Of a stretch of DNA of 64,000 nucleotides, positions 37,165 to 46,046 are shown in pieces. A program made the translations under genes and the position numbers. Below the pieces are notes generated by a model. That model saw only the letters and a list, made by a program, of their open reading frames with translations. It did not search any database and had not been told where the DNA came from. How positions within the stretch are numbered: position 1 is the stretch's first letter; each line of letters starts with the position of its first letter. Source of the DNA: Polyangiaceae bacterium (GTDB lineage: Bacteria; Myxococcota_A; Polyangia; Polyangiales; Polyangiaceae); the NCBI GenBank assembly GCA_016715885.1, contig JADJXL010000022.1:1-64000 (forward strand), in the 5' to 3' direction.

Positions 37165-38895
37165 TTGCTCCTCGCGCTCCTCACCAACCTCCTGCTCCTC
37201 GTCACGTCGCCACTGCGCCTTCTTCGACGCGCGTTCGTGTCGCCGCGCAAAGGCTACGTTCTGCTCGAAATCGATGGTCGCGTGGTCGACAACGCGCCGC
37301 CGAGACCGCGCCTGCTCGCTCGATGGACCCAGCCCCAAAAGCCGCCGCCACTGACGCTCGTCGCAATGCACGAGGTCGCACGGCTGCTCGCCGCGGATGC
37401 GCGTCTCGAAGGGCTCGTCGTCCGTGTGCGCTCGCTCGCAGCAGGCCAGAGCGTACTTGCATCGATGCGCGCCGTTCTCGCCAAGCTTCGCGATGCCGGA
37501 AAAGACGTCGTCGTTCACGCGCCCATGGGCGCCGACTCCGACGTCATGTTTCTCGCATCAGGCGCCAAGCGCATCGTCGTCGGTCCTGAAACGCACGTCG
37601 CCCCGCTCGGATACGCCGTCGAGATGAGCTTCTTCAAACGCGCGCTCGACCGCATCGGCGTCGAGCCTCAAGTGTTCGCTCGCGGCACGTACAAGTCCGC
37701 GGCCGAGCCTCTGGTGCGCGAGGACATGAGCTCGGCGCAACGCGAGCAGCTCGAGGAGGTCATCGGGACGCGCCATGCACTGCTCGTCGAAGCGCTCGCC
37801 GAACGTTGTGGGGGCGATCGCGCAAAAGCCGCCGAGTGGATCGACACGGGCCCCCATCGTGCCTCGCAAGCGGTCGAGCTCGGCCTCGTTGATCACGTCG
37901 CGTACGACGACGAGCTCGATGGGCTGCTCGGCGCGCCGCACGGAAAGCGTGCGCGCTTCGTCGCGTTCGGGCGTTACCACCGCATCAAGCGCCCAACGAA
38001 GTGGCGACCGCTGTGGCCGAGGCCGGTCGTCGGGCTCGTCGAAGTGCACGGTCCCATCGTGTCGCAAGTGCGCTTCTCGATGGGCGCCATCGCTTCCGAA
38101 CACGCGGTCGTGCGGGCCATCCGAGCGGCACGCGTCAACCCGCGCATCGCCGCCGTCGTGCTGCACGTCGATTCCCCTGGCGGCAGCGCCATCGCCTCCG
38201 ACCGCATCCACCACGAAGTCGAACGCCTCGCGTCGGAAAAACCCGTCGTGGCCTACTTGTCGAACGTGGCTGCGAGCGGCGGCTATTACGTGGCCGCGCC
38301 CGCACGCGCCATCGTCGCGCAGCCTCAGACCATCACCGGCTCCATCGGCGTCGTGGCCACGCATTTCGTGCTTCGTGGCTTGCTCGACAAGCTCGGCGTC
38401 AGCACCGACGTCGTCAAGCGAGGCGCGCGTGCCGACCTGAACTCCCCCGTACGTCCGCTCGAAGACGCCGAGCGAAGCGTGCTCGAGCGTGAGGTCGACG
38501 CGTTCTACAAGACTTTCGTTTCCGTCGTGGCTCGCGGCAGAAAGCGCTCGGTCGAGGACATTGAAAAGCTTGCTCAGGGCCGCATCTACAGCGGCACCGA
38601 GGCCCTTGCGCGAGGGCTCGTCGATGAGCTCGGCGGCCTCGACCGCGCCATCGAGCGGGCGACGGACTTGGCCGGCTATCGGCGTCTCGAACCGGTCATC
38701 GTCAGACCGACCCGGTTTTCGATACCCCCTCCACCGCCCATTCCTCGGGTTGCCGAAACGATGCTCGCGGCGGTTGGGCTCGACCGCATAGTGGGTGAAC
38801 GCCTGGCGCTTGGACTGAACGTCGCCCAAACCGAGCTGGTTCTGCTGTACGAGCCCTTCGGTTCGGATGGACGAACTTGGCTCGATGTGACGTAA
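37165..38895 (+). CDS. sppA: Signal peptide peptidase SppA, long (double-domain) type
   Basis: 576 residues from TTG 37165, with a membrane anchor at the N-terminus (LLALLTNLLLLVTSPLRLL). Two ClpP-like halves are present. The general-base Lys177 lies in GTYKSAAEP of the first half, and the nucleophile Ser371 in NVAASGGYYVAAPA of the second, as in the 67-kDa E. coli form. It cleaves leftover signal peptides in the inner membrane. Given the many exported lipoproteins in this region the supply of substrate would be large. The TTG start has no strong ribosome site. Confidence 0.92.
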   Translation: MLLALLTNLLLLVTSPLRLLRRAFVSPRKGYVLLEIDGRVVDNAPPRPRLLARWTQPQKPPPLTLVAMHEVARLLAADARLEGLVVRVRSLAAGQSVLASMRAVLAKLRDAGKDVVVHAPMGADSDVMFLASGAKRIVVGPETHVAPLGYAVEMSFFKRALDRIGVEPQVFARGTYKSAAEPLVREDMSSAQREQLEEVIGTRHALLVEALAERCGGDRAKAAEWIDTGPHRASQAVELGLVDHVAYDDELDGLLGAPHGKRARFVAFGRYHRIKRPTKWRPLWPRPVVGLVEVHGPIVSQVRFSMGAIASEHAVVRAIRAARVNPRIAAVVLHVDSPGGSAIASDRIHHEVERLASEKPVVAYLSNVAASGGYYVAAPARAIVAQPQTITGSIGVVATHFVLRGLLDKLGVSTDVVKRGARADLNSPVRPLEDAERSVLEREVDAFYKTFVSVVARGRKRSVEDIEKLAQGRIYSGTEALARGLVDELGGLDRAIERATDLAGYRRLEPVIVRPTRFSIPPPPPIPRVAETMLAAVGLDRIVGERLALGLNVAQTELVLLYEPFGSDGRTWLDVT

Positions 38896-38920
38896 CGTGC
38901 AGGTTTGGAATAAGGCAAAT

Positions 38921-39070
38921 TTCGGGGGGGTATGGGGGGGCCGAGCCTCGCCGTGTTTTTGTGCGAAGCGCAAAAACACCGGGAGGCGAGCCTCGGCCCC
39001 CCCATCGTAAACAAGACTCTCGCGAGCGCGTGTCCCACACGCGCGAAGCGAGCGTCCAGGTCTGGCCCGG
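38921..39070 (+). repeat. Full copy of G/C-capped intergenic hairpin element
   Basis: TTCGGGGGGGTATGGGGGGG leads into a long inverted repeat. The left arm is 38934-38952 and the right arm 38985-39003, with 18 of 19 positions pairing. An inner stem GTGTTTTTGTGC (38953-38964) pairs with GCGCAAAAACAC (38968-38979) around loop GAA. Then CCCATCGTAAACAAG and a second hairpin (CGCGTGT-CCC-ACACGCG, 39027-39043) follow. It lies just after sppA and could end its transcript. Related elements lie at 19040 and 42978. Confidence 0.8.
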
Positions 39071-39337
39071 TTTCAAACGCGGTTTGGCCGGGTGCATTTC
39101 GAGCCTGATCCCGCAAAATTTGCGTTTGGCCGGGCGCCTCATCGCGCCGCATGCATGTTTTGCCGGAGAACCTCGAGGCAAGGAAAATGTGCATGTATTC
39201 CAACGCACTGCGTTGGGGTTGCCAAACCCTTGCAGTCGAAGGCGAGCATTGTGGACAAACTGCGCGAAATCTGTGCAGTTGTTCCGGTCAACCTGGGGGT
39301 CGAGGTACGGGTGTTCAGAAATCGCGTAGCGCCTTAC

Positions 39338-39353
39338 ACACCCTATATGTTGA
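39338..39353 (+). promoter_or_regulatory. Weak NrdR-box-like site
   Basis: ACACCCTATATGTTGA matches the general NrdR consensus (ACACNATATATNGTGT) at 11 of 16 positions by eye. NrdR repressors normally use two boxes; no clear second box was found. Confidence 0.25.
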
Positions 39354-39458
39354 GCCGAGTGTTGACACCTCGCGCTACCTGTAGAAGAGAATGGCTCCCC
39401 GGTGACTCCGGGACACCGACCGAGACGGGCCGATGGTTCGTCCCGGAGGAGTGATCTC

Positions 39459-39557
39459 ATGTACCCCCTGAAAGCATTGACAGTGAGCAGCCGTGCAGAC
39501 GGCTCATGCGTGCGGACGGGGAGGGGCGAGCCTTTTAGGGTTCTTGCAGGGCGATGA
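39459..39557 (+). CDS. Possible 32-residue leader ORF upstream of nrdJ
   Basis: ATG 39459 is preceded by GGAGGAG at good spacing, and the frame runs to TGA 39557 (begins MYPLKALTVSS). The strong ribosome site in an otherwise gene-free leader suggests it may be translated. No similarity recognised. It could be a chance ORF. Confidence 0.35.
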   Translation: MYPLKALTVSSRADGSCVRTGRGEPFRVLAGR

Positions 39558-39623
39558 ATTGAGAGGGGCGAATTGGGGCCTGGGGTCCCAAGGTGCCTTT
39601 TTTTGTCTGAGGAGACAATACTG

Positions 39624-42600
39624 ATGGCGCAGCCGATGATCGTTGGGGATGGCGGAAACGGAAAGTTGGCAGCAGACGCAGTGCGTTCGGACAGCCGCCC
39701 ACCGGAATCCGGTGCTGTGCGACGGGGTTCGAAGGCCAAACCCGCTGCCAAAACTGCCGGAAAAACCCCTGCCAAACGCGAAGCGAAAAAAGCTACGCGC
39801 CCCAAGGGCCTCACGTTCGACCGTCATTTCACGCGCCGAGGCACGGACCCGCTCAACGAAATCGTTTGGGAGCGTAGGTCCAGCGTCATCACCAATCCCG
39901 ACGGCTCGGTCGTCTTCAAAATGGAAGGCGCTGAAATCCCCGCGAGCTGGTCGCAACTCGCCACCGACATCGTCGTCTCCAAGTACTTCCGCAAAGCTGG
40001 CATTCACGGCAACAAAGAGGTTGGCGAGACGAGCGTTCGCGAAGTCGTGCATCGGCTCGCGAAAACCATCCGCGAAGCGGGTGAGTCCTTCGGTGGCTAC
40101 TTCGCCAACGGCAAGGAAGCGGACACGTTCGAGGCCGAGCTTTCACACATGCTCGTCAATCAGCTCGGCGCCTTCAATTCACCGGTCTGGTTCAACTGCG
40201 GTCTTTGGCATCGCTACGGCATCCAAGGAACCGCAGGCAACTACGCCTGGATCGAAGACCCGAAGGACGAAACCGCTCCGGGCACCATCGAAGAGATCCA
40301 ATACGCCTACGAACGCCCGCAATGCTCGGCTTGCTTCATCCAGTCCATCAACGACGACTTGATGAGCATCTACGACCTCATCAAGAGTGAAGCGCGCCTC
40401 TTCAAGTACGGCTCGGGCACCGGCACGAACTTCAGCACCATCCGCGGCAAGCAAGAGAAACTCTCCGGCGGCGGCACGAGCTCGGGTCTCATGAGCTTCC
40501 TCGAAGTCTTCGATCGCGCCGCCGGCGCAACCAAGAGCGGTGGTACGACGAGGCGCGCGGCCAAGATGGTCTGCCTCGACATGGACCATCCTGAAATCCT
40601 CGACTTCATCGAGTGGAAGGTCCGCGAGGAGCGCAAGGCGCAGATGCTCATCTCCTGCGGCTTGCCTTCCGACTTCAACGGCGAAGCCTATCACACGGTC
40701 AGCGGCCAGAACTCGAACAACTCCGTGCGCGTCACCGATGAGTTCATGCGCGCCGTCGGCGTGGGCGGGACGTGGGAGACGCGCAGCCGAACGAACGGCG
40801 AGGTCATCGACACGTACAACGCTCGCGAGGTCTGGAAGACGATCGCCGAGGCAGCGTGGGCTTGTGCCGACCCCGGCGTTCAATACGACACGACCATCAA
40901 CCGCTGGCACACCTGCCCGAACTCGGGCCGCATCAATGCCTCGAATCCGTGCTCCGAGTACATGTTCCTCGACGACACGGCTTGTAACTTGGCGAGCCTC
41001 AACCTCACCAAGTTCCTCCGCTCCGACGGTTCGTTTGACATCGAAGGATTTCGTCACGCTGTGCGTGTCTTCTTCGTTGCGCAGGAGATCCTCGTCGACT
41101 TCTCGTCGTATCCGACGCGATCCATCGCCCGAAATTCGCACGACTACCGCCCGCTCGGTCTGGGCTACGCCAACCTCGGCACCATGCTCATGCTGCTCGG
41201 CATCCCCTACGACTCGGATGAAGGACGAGCCGTTGCTGGTGCCATCACGGGCATCATGTGCGGACATGCCTACAAGGTTTCGGCCGAGATGGCTGCGACG
41301 CGTGGACCGTTCCCCGGCTACGCCAAGAACCGCGAGCCGATGCTTCGCGTGATGGGCATGCATCGCGACGCCGCGTACGCGATCGATCGTGACAAGTGCC
41401 CCGAGGGTCTCTGGCGGGCTGCTTGTGAAGACTGGGACGAGGCTTTGCGCATCGGCCAAGAGCATGGCTATCGCAATGCGCAAGCGACCGTGCTCGCTCC
41501 GACGGGAACGATCGGCTTGCTCATGGACTGCGACACCACGGGCATCGAGCCCGACTTCTCGCTCGTGAAGTTCAAGAAGCTTGCTGGCGGGGGCTATTTC
41601 AAAATTGTCAATCAGTGCGTCCCCGAAGCGCTTCGGCGCCTCGGTTATTCCGAGCACGAGGTTCAGGAGATCGTCGCGTACGTATCCGGCACGAACACGC
41701 TCTTGGCAGCGCCGCACGTCAATCGAGCGTCGCTGAAGGCTCGCGGCCTGACGCATGAAGACCTCGCGAAGATCGAGAACGCCATCCCTGGAGTCTTCGA
41801 TCTCGAGCTTGCGTTCAGCCCGTGGGTGCTCGGTGAAGAAGCCTATGCGCGACTCGGCATTACGCCCGAACGACGCACGCCCGGCTTCTCGCTCCTGCGA
41901 TCGCTCGGCTTTACGTCTGCCGAAATCGCGGAAGCCAACGAGACGATCGTCGGTCGCATGACGATCGAGGGAGCGCCGCATCTGCGCGAAGAGCACTACG
42001 CGGTGTTCGATTGCGCCAACCGTTGCGGCAAGATTGGCAAGCGATTCCTCGCGCCCATGGCGCACATTCGAATGATGGCGGCAGCGCAGCCGTTCCTGTC
42101 GGGCGCCATCTCCAAGACGGTGAACCTGCCGAATGAAGCGACCGTCGAGGAGGTGCAGCGAATCTACGAAGAGGGGCACCGCTTGGGGCTCAAAGCAGTC
42201 GCGCTCTATCGCGATGGGTGCAAGGCGTCGCAACCGCTCTCGTCGTCGGGTGATTCGAAGAAGGACAAGAAGGAGGAAAAGGTCGAGGCGGTCGAGGTCA
42301 TGGCGCCGAAACCGATCGAGCCGGCTCTTCCGGTGCTTCGCCCGACGGGTGTGCGCGTGCGTCTACCCAAGAAGCGGACGGGGTTCACGCAAGAAGCGAA
42401 AGTTGGAGGTCATAAGATCTTCGTTCGTACCGGTGAATACGTCGATGGAACGCTCGGTGAGATCTTCATCGACATGCACAAGGAGGGCGCTGCCTTCCGG
42501 TCGCTGATGAACTGCTTCGCCATGAGCGTGTCGATCGGTTTGCAATACGGCGTGCCGCTCCAAACGTTCGTCGATCAGTTCACGTTCACTCGGTTTGAGC

Positions 42601-42965
42601 CCCAAGGAGTCGTCGAAGGGCACGACTACGTGAAGCTGTCGACGTCGATCGTCGACTACATCTTCCGCACGTTGGGCATCGAGTACCTGCATCGGTACGA
42701 CTTGGCTCACGTGCAACCCGAGCCGAATGTGGCGATTCAGGATCCGACGGACACGCGTGCGCAGGAAAGCTCGTCTGGCGTGCCCGTTCTGCCTGCGGCC
42801 ACGCGTGCCCCCTCGCATGAACGCACTGCGTCGAGCGCGCTCGATGCGCAGCTCGAAGACATGATGGGCGACGCTCCCGTGTGCGACGGTTGTGGTCACA
42901 TCACCGTGCGCAATGGCGCTTGCTACAAGTGCCTGAACTGCGGCAACAGCATGGGCTGTAGCTGA
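39624..42965 (+). CDS. nrdJ: Adenosylcobalamin-dependent (class II) ribonucleotide reductase
   Basis: 1113 residues from ATG 39624 (GGAG upstream; the frame opens earlier at 39573). It reduces ribonucleotides to deoxyribonucleotides using B12, with or without oxygen. The active-site Cys234 is in CSACFIQS and Cys443 in NPCSEYMFLDD, with KYGSGTGTNFS in the substrate region. A linker near 870-900 is rich in Lys/Glu. The C-terminus has the redox/zinc cysteines CDGC (1087-1090), CYKCLNC (1100-1106) and Cys1112. A basic Ala/Lys N-terminal extension precedes the core. No class I or III genes are in the window. Confidence 0.93.
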   Translation: MAQPMIVGDGGNGKLAADAVRSDSRPPESGAVRRGSKAKPAAKTAGKTPAKREAKKATRPKGLTFDRHFTRRGTDPLNEIVWERRSSVITNPDGSVVFKMEGAEIPASWSQLATDIVVSKYFRKAGIHGNKEVGETSVREVVHRLAKTIREAGESFGGYFANGKEADTFEAELSHMLVNQLGAFNSPVWFNCGLWHRYGIQGTAGNYAWIEDPKDETAPGTIEEIQYAYERPQCSACFIQSINDDLMSIYDLIKSEARLFKYGSGTGTNFSTIRGKQEKLSGGGTSSGLMSFLEVFDRAAGATKSGGTTRRAAKMVCLDMDHPEILDFIEWKVREERKAQMLISCGLPSDFNGEAYHTVSGQNSNNSVRVTDEFMRAVGVGGTWETRSRTNGEVIDTYNAREVWKTIAEAAWACADPGVQYDTTINRWHTCPNSGRINASNPCSEYMFLDDTACNLASLNLTKFLRSDGSFDIEGFRHAVRVFFVAQEILVDFSSYPTRSIARNSHDYRPLGLGYANLGTMLMLLGIPYDSDEGRAVAGAITGIMCGHAYKVSAEMAATRGPFPGYAKNREPMLRVMGMHRDAAYAIDRDKCPEGLWRAACEDWDEALRIGQEHGYRNAQATVLAPTGTIGLLMDCDTTGIEPDFSLVKFKKLAGGGYFKIVNQCVPEALRRLGYSEHEVQEIVAYVSGTNTLLAAPHVNRASLKARGLTHEDLAKIENAIPGVFDLELAFSPWVLGEEAYARLGITPERRTPGFSLLRSLGFTSAEIAEANETIVGRMTIEGAPHLREEHYAVFDCANRCGKIGKRFLAPMAHIRMMAAAQPFLSGAISKTVNLPNEATVEEVQRIYEEGHRLGLKAVALYRDGCKASQPLSSSGDSKKDKKEEKVEAVEVMAPKPIEPALPVLRPTGVRVRLPKKRTGFTQEAKVGGHKIFVRTGEYVDGTLGEIFIDMHKEGAAFRSLMNCFAMSVSIGLQYGVPLQTFVDQFTFTRFEPQGVVEGHDYVKLSTSIVDYIFRTLGIEYLHRYDLAHVQPEPNVAIQDPTDTRAQESSSGVPVLPAATRAPSHERTASSALDAQLEDMMGDAPVCDGCGHITVRNGACYKCLNCGNSMGCS

Positions 42966-42977
42966 GGCCAGTCGCGA

Positions 42978-43063
42978 TGGGGGGGCTCGCAGGCGGCTCT
43001 GTGAGTGTTTTGGCCAAAGGCCAAATGACGGGCCGACTGCTCTGCCCCCCATACCCCCCCGAA
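42978..43063 (-). repeat. Inverted-orientation copy of the G/C-capped hairpin element
   Basis: Read on the minus strand it has the same plan as 38921: ATTCGGGGGGGTATGGGGGG, an inner hairpin (TTTGGCC-TTT-GGCCAAA), then a C-run and CATCGC. The stem bases differ, but the caps are nearly identical. It follows the nrdJ stop and may act as its terminator. Confidence 0.7.
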
Positions 43064-43127
43064 TGGGCCTCGTTTCAAACTCTTCGGTGTTCTAGCCGCA
43101 AGCTTGAAGAACGGGTAAACGGGATTC

Positions 43128-43598
43128 ATGTCGACCCCTGCTCGCCTTCCGCTCTTGCTCGTCTCCATCGTCCTCATCGCCGCCGTGATCGTTGGTTGCG
43201 GCAAGAAGGAAGAGGAACCGGTGGTTCTCACGATGCCTTCGGCTGCTCCAACTCCGGTCAAAGCGACCGAGGATCCAGCGCCTGCAGCAGAGCCCGCTGC
43301 TGCCGCTGGAAGCGCTGCTGCTGCCACCGATACCGCCGCCGTTGCCCCAGCAAATCCTCCGCCGGTTGAAACGGCAAAAGCTGCCCCGCCTCAACCCATC
43401 GATGGTTGCTGCTCGGCGCTCACGGCCATGACGAAGGATGCGAAGGTCGATGCCGGCACGAGGTCGAAAGCGACCGCGGCGTCGGCGATATGCAATGCAA
43501 CGGCAGCGCTCGTCAAAAGCGGCAAAACCTCGCGCGCATCGACCCTCACGCAGATCAGAGCGACGATGGCAGGCAAGGCACCAGCCGCCTGCAACTGA
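43128..43598 (+). CDS. Small Ala/Pro-rich lipoprotein
   Basis: 156 residues. The lipobox is AVIVGC (Cys24) after a clear hydrophobic segment. Residues 30-90 are a low-complexity Ala/Pro/Glu linker, and a ~60-residue helical end has a Cys pair (DGCCSALTAM) and two more Cys (SAICNAT and the C-terminal AACN). Function not recognised. It converges with thiL. Confidence 0.8.
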   Translation: MSTPARLPLLLVSIVLIAAVIVGCGKKEEEPVVLTMPSAAPTPVKATEDPAPAAEPAAAAGSAAAATDTAAVAPANPPPVETAKAAPPQPIDGCCSALTAMTKDAKVDAGTRSKATAASAICNATAALVKSGKTSRASTLTQIRATMAGKAPAACN

Positions 43599-43609
43599 TG
43601 ACGCACACC

Positions 43610-44590
43610 TCAGCGGAAGTGGTCGTAACCTCGTTGTTCCACTGGGACAAACGCTGCTCCGGGGCCATCGAGCACCAAGTCGGAATCCGTTTTTTCTGAC
43701 GGAAGCACGCGGCCGATGGGGATGAACCCCGGCGGAACCTGTCCCGCTGGGACCGTCATCACCAGCGCAAAGTCCTCACCGCCATGCAGCGCCAACTGCA
43801 ACGGGTCGGCACCTACGATGCGCGCCGCGCGCTCGAGCTCCGGCGTCACGAGCTTCGTCGGATCGAGCGCGATGCGCACGCCACTGCCTCGAACCAAGTG
43901 TCCCACGTCTCTCGCAAGTCCATCGGATACGTCGATGGCAGCCGTCGCGACATCGCGCGCGGCAAGCCCATCCGCAATGCGTGCAACGGGACGCCTGTAC
44001 GCGCGCAGTGCAGGCTCTGCATCAGGGTGCGCATCCGGACGAGCGTTCGTCTTGCCAACCGATGCTTGGAGCAGCAACAGTCCCGCCGCGGACAAGCCAA
44101 GCGGTCCAGCAAGCACGACCGTGTCTCCCGGACACGCTCCCGCGCGTGTGAGCGGGCGACTCGATTCACCGAGCACCGTCGTCGTAATGGAGACTTCGCT
44201 GCCACGTGCGAGGTTTCCGCCGACGATCGGCATGCCGAGCTCACCCGCCGCTTCGCTTTGACCCTGCAAGATGCCACGCAGGTCGTCGTCGCTGAAATCG
44301 GCTGGCAACACGAGCGCAGCCAAGATGCCGATCGGCGCCGCTCCCATCGCACCAAGGTCACTCGCTGCAGCCATCGTTGCGCGGTAACCGACGTCCACCA
44401 TCGACACGAAGTCGCGACGAAAGTGGACGCCCTCGACTTGCGCATCGATGGTCCACACGAGCGGCGTCTTGCTCGGAGCAAGCACGGCTGCATCGTCACC
44501 GATGCCCACGAGTGTTCGGTCTGCATTACCCGTCGCGAACGTCGAACGGATGAGGTCGATCCGTGCTGCTTCCGAGCTGCGATGACTCAT
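43610..44590 (-). CDS. thiL: Thiamine-monophosphate kinase
   Basis: 326 residues from ATG 44590. ThiL phosphorylates thiamine phosphate to the active diphosphate. Motifs are GIGDDAAVLAP near residue 28, the substrate loop WTIDAQVEGVHFRRDF, MAAASDLGAMGAAP, and DVSDGLARDVGHL with GGEDFALVMTVP toward the end. It starts 7 bases after the PocR-type kinase stop, so it is probably the last gene of that unit. Its link to the signalling genes is unclear. Confidence 0.93.
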   Translation of the reverse strand: MSHRSSEAARIDLIRSTFATGNADRTLVGIGDDAAVLAPSKTPLVWTIDAQVEGVHFRRDFVSMVDVGYRATMAAASDLGAMGAAPIGILAALVLPADFSDDDLRGILQGQSEAAGELGMPIVGGNLARGSEVSITTTVLGESSRPLTRAGACPGDTVVLAGPLGLSAAGLLLLQASVGKTNARPDAHPDAEPALRAYRRPVARIADGLAARDVATAAIDVSDGLARDVGHLVRGSGVRIALDPTKLVTPELERAARIVGADPLQLALHGGEDFALVMTVPAGQVPPGFIPIGRVLPSEKTDSDLVLDGPGAAFVPVEQRGYDHFR

Positions 44591-44597
44591 CGCCGTT

Positions 44598-46046
44598 CTA
44601 TCCGTCGAACCGCACCGCAACGGCAGTCTGCGGCGACGTTTCCGACGCAGGCGCTGCTGGCAGGCGGACGACGAAGACCGCACCTTGAGGCGTGTTGCTC
44701 TCGATGTGCACCGTGCCGTGATGCCCATCGACCAAACGCTTCACGATCGAAAGGCCGAGCCCCGTTCCTTCGTATTCACGCGAATGCCGCTGATCGACTT
44801 GGTAGAACGGATCGAAGACCTTCGTGCGTTCCTCTTCTGGAATTCCGATTCCCGTGTCCGCCACGCGCACTTCGATCATCTGTCGCAATGGCGCGAGGAG
44901 CACCAAACCAGATTCGTCACCATCTTCGTCGTTCACTTCGACTTGCCTGGCCGATAGCGTGACGCGACCGTTTGTCGGGGTGAACTTGATCGCGTTCTCC
45001 GTCAAGTTGATGAACACCTGACGAAGTCGTTCGGGATCGCCAACGACGACAGGCAAATCTTCCGGCGCGTCGACCTCGAACGTGATGCCTTTCTTCGATG
45101 CTTTCGGAGCGAGCGTCGACACGGCTTCCATGAGCACCGACTTGATGAGCACGTCGCCGCGACGAATCATCACCGTGCCGCTCTCGAGCTTCGACAGGTC
45201 GAGAAGACTCATGATGAGCTCGAGCAAGTGATTGCTCTTGGCTTCGATGATCTTCACGAACTCGAGTTGCCCGGGAGTTAGCTCGCCGGCGATTCCACCG
45301 GAAAGCATTTCGCTGTAGCCGAGGATCGACGTCAGCGGCGTGCGAAGCTCGTGTGACACCGTCGCAAGGAAGTGGCTCTTGAGTTTGTCGAGCTCCTTTT
45401 GCTTGGCATAGGCCTGCTCGAGCGCAGAGGTCTTCTTCGTCAGTTCTTTGAAGCTCTCGCGCATCGACGCGATGTGCATCGTCGACGTCAAGTGCGCTTT
45501 GTGCCCACTCCAGAGCACGACATCGAGCACGGCGACGAGATGCTTGGCGACCGCCTCCGCAACGACCTCCGTCGCATGCGGCATGAGTGGCAAAAGCTCC
45601 GCGACCCGCGCCACGTCGATACGGCTGCTCACCTTGAACAGCGCATCGGGAATGGTTTCAATCGTCGGATCGACATACGGTCCGACGATCACGCGGCCGA
45701 TGACGTCGCCTTCGTATTGAATCGGCATCAGCCGATACCGGGCGCCCGTAAAGCACGGATGCTGCGTGCCTTCCTTCGATACGAGGCGCAAGCGTTTGAC
45801 CTCGGCGACGACCTTGGCGCATGCCCGCCGTCCCGACGGCTCCTCGTTCACCATCGCGCAGAGGCTGCATTCGTTCGTCGTGCTGGCCAAATTCGTGCCC
45901 GAGCCCGAAACGATGCGCACATGCATGCCGAAGATCTGCTCGAACGAACCCACCATCGTTCGAAGCGACTCGCGATCGACGAGATCCTCGAGTCGGGGCG
46001 GGCCCAAGCCAATCGCATCGGCGCCCGTCGAAGCTTCGTCATTCAT
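44598..46046 (-). CDS. Soluble histidine kinase with PocR sensor domain
   Basis: 482 residues from ATG 46046, which overlaps the upstream GTPase stop (ATGA). The N-terminal ~180 residues match the PocR-type ligand-binding domain, with conserved Cys (CSLCAMVNEEPSGRRACAKV; HPCFTGARYRLMPI; GRVIVGPYVDP). A coiled coil links to HisKA (SHELRTPLTSILGY, His232) and HATPase (NLTENAIKF, DTGIGIPEEE, GTGLGLSIVKRL). PocR domains are thought to sense small hydrocarbon-like ligands, and the Cys set could bind metal. There is no receiver and no adjacent response regulator. Co-translation with an MglA-like GTPase suggests the two work together. Confidence 0.88.
   Translation of the reverse strand: MNDEASTGADAIGLGPPRLEDLVDRESLRTMVGSFEQIFGMHVRIVSGSGTNLASTTNECSLCAMVNEEPSGRRACAKVVAEVKRLRLVSKEGTQHPCFTGARYRLMPIQYEGDVIGRVIVGPYVDPTIETIPDALFKVSSRIDVARVAELLPLMPHATEVVAEAVAKHLVAVLDVVLWSGHKAHLTSTMHIASMRESFKELTKKTSALEQAYAKQKELDKLKSHFLATVSHELRTPLTSILGYSEMLSGGIAGELTPGQLEFVKIIEAKSNHLLELIMSLLDLSKLESGTVMIRRGDVLIKSVLMEAVSTLAPKASKKGITFEVDAPEDLPVVVGDPERLRQVFINLTENAIKFTPTNGRVTLSARQVEVNDEDGDESGLVLLAPLRQMIEVRVADTGIGIPEEERTKVFDPFYQVDQRHSREYEGTGLGLSIVKRLVDGHHGTVHIESNTPQGAVFVVRLPAAPASETSPQTAVAVRFDG

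Larger units (their letters stand above)
39071..39623. other. Long leader/intergenic region before nrdJ
   Basis: No conserved gene seen. Features are an NrdR-like site, TTGACA at 39364 and again at 39478, a GC-rich stretch with possible hairpins at about 39405-39450, and a short ORF with a strong ribosome site. A cobalamin riboswitch might be expected ahead of a B12-dependent enzyme, but no B12-box was recognised. Confidence 0.5.

Noticed and set aside
39071..39623. Cobalamin riboswitch upstream of nrdJ
   Set aside because: No B12-box-like sequence was recognised by eye; a covariance-model search would settle it.
40179..42233. 684-codon open frame on the minus strand
   Set aside because: Antisense to nrdJ, whose catalytic motifs are clear; the shadow has no domain or ribosome site.
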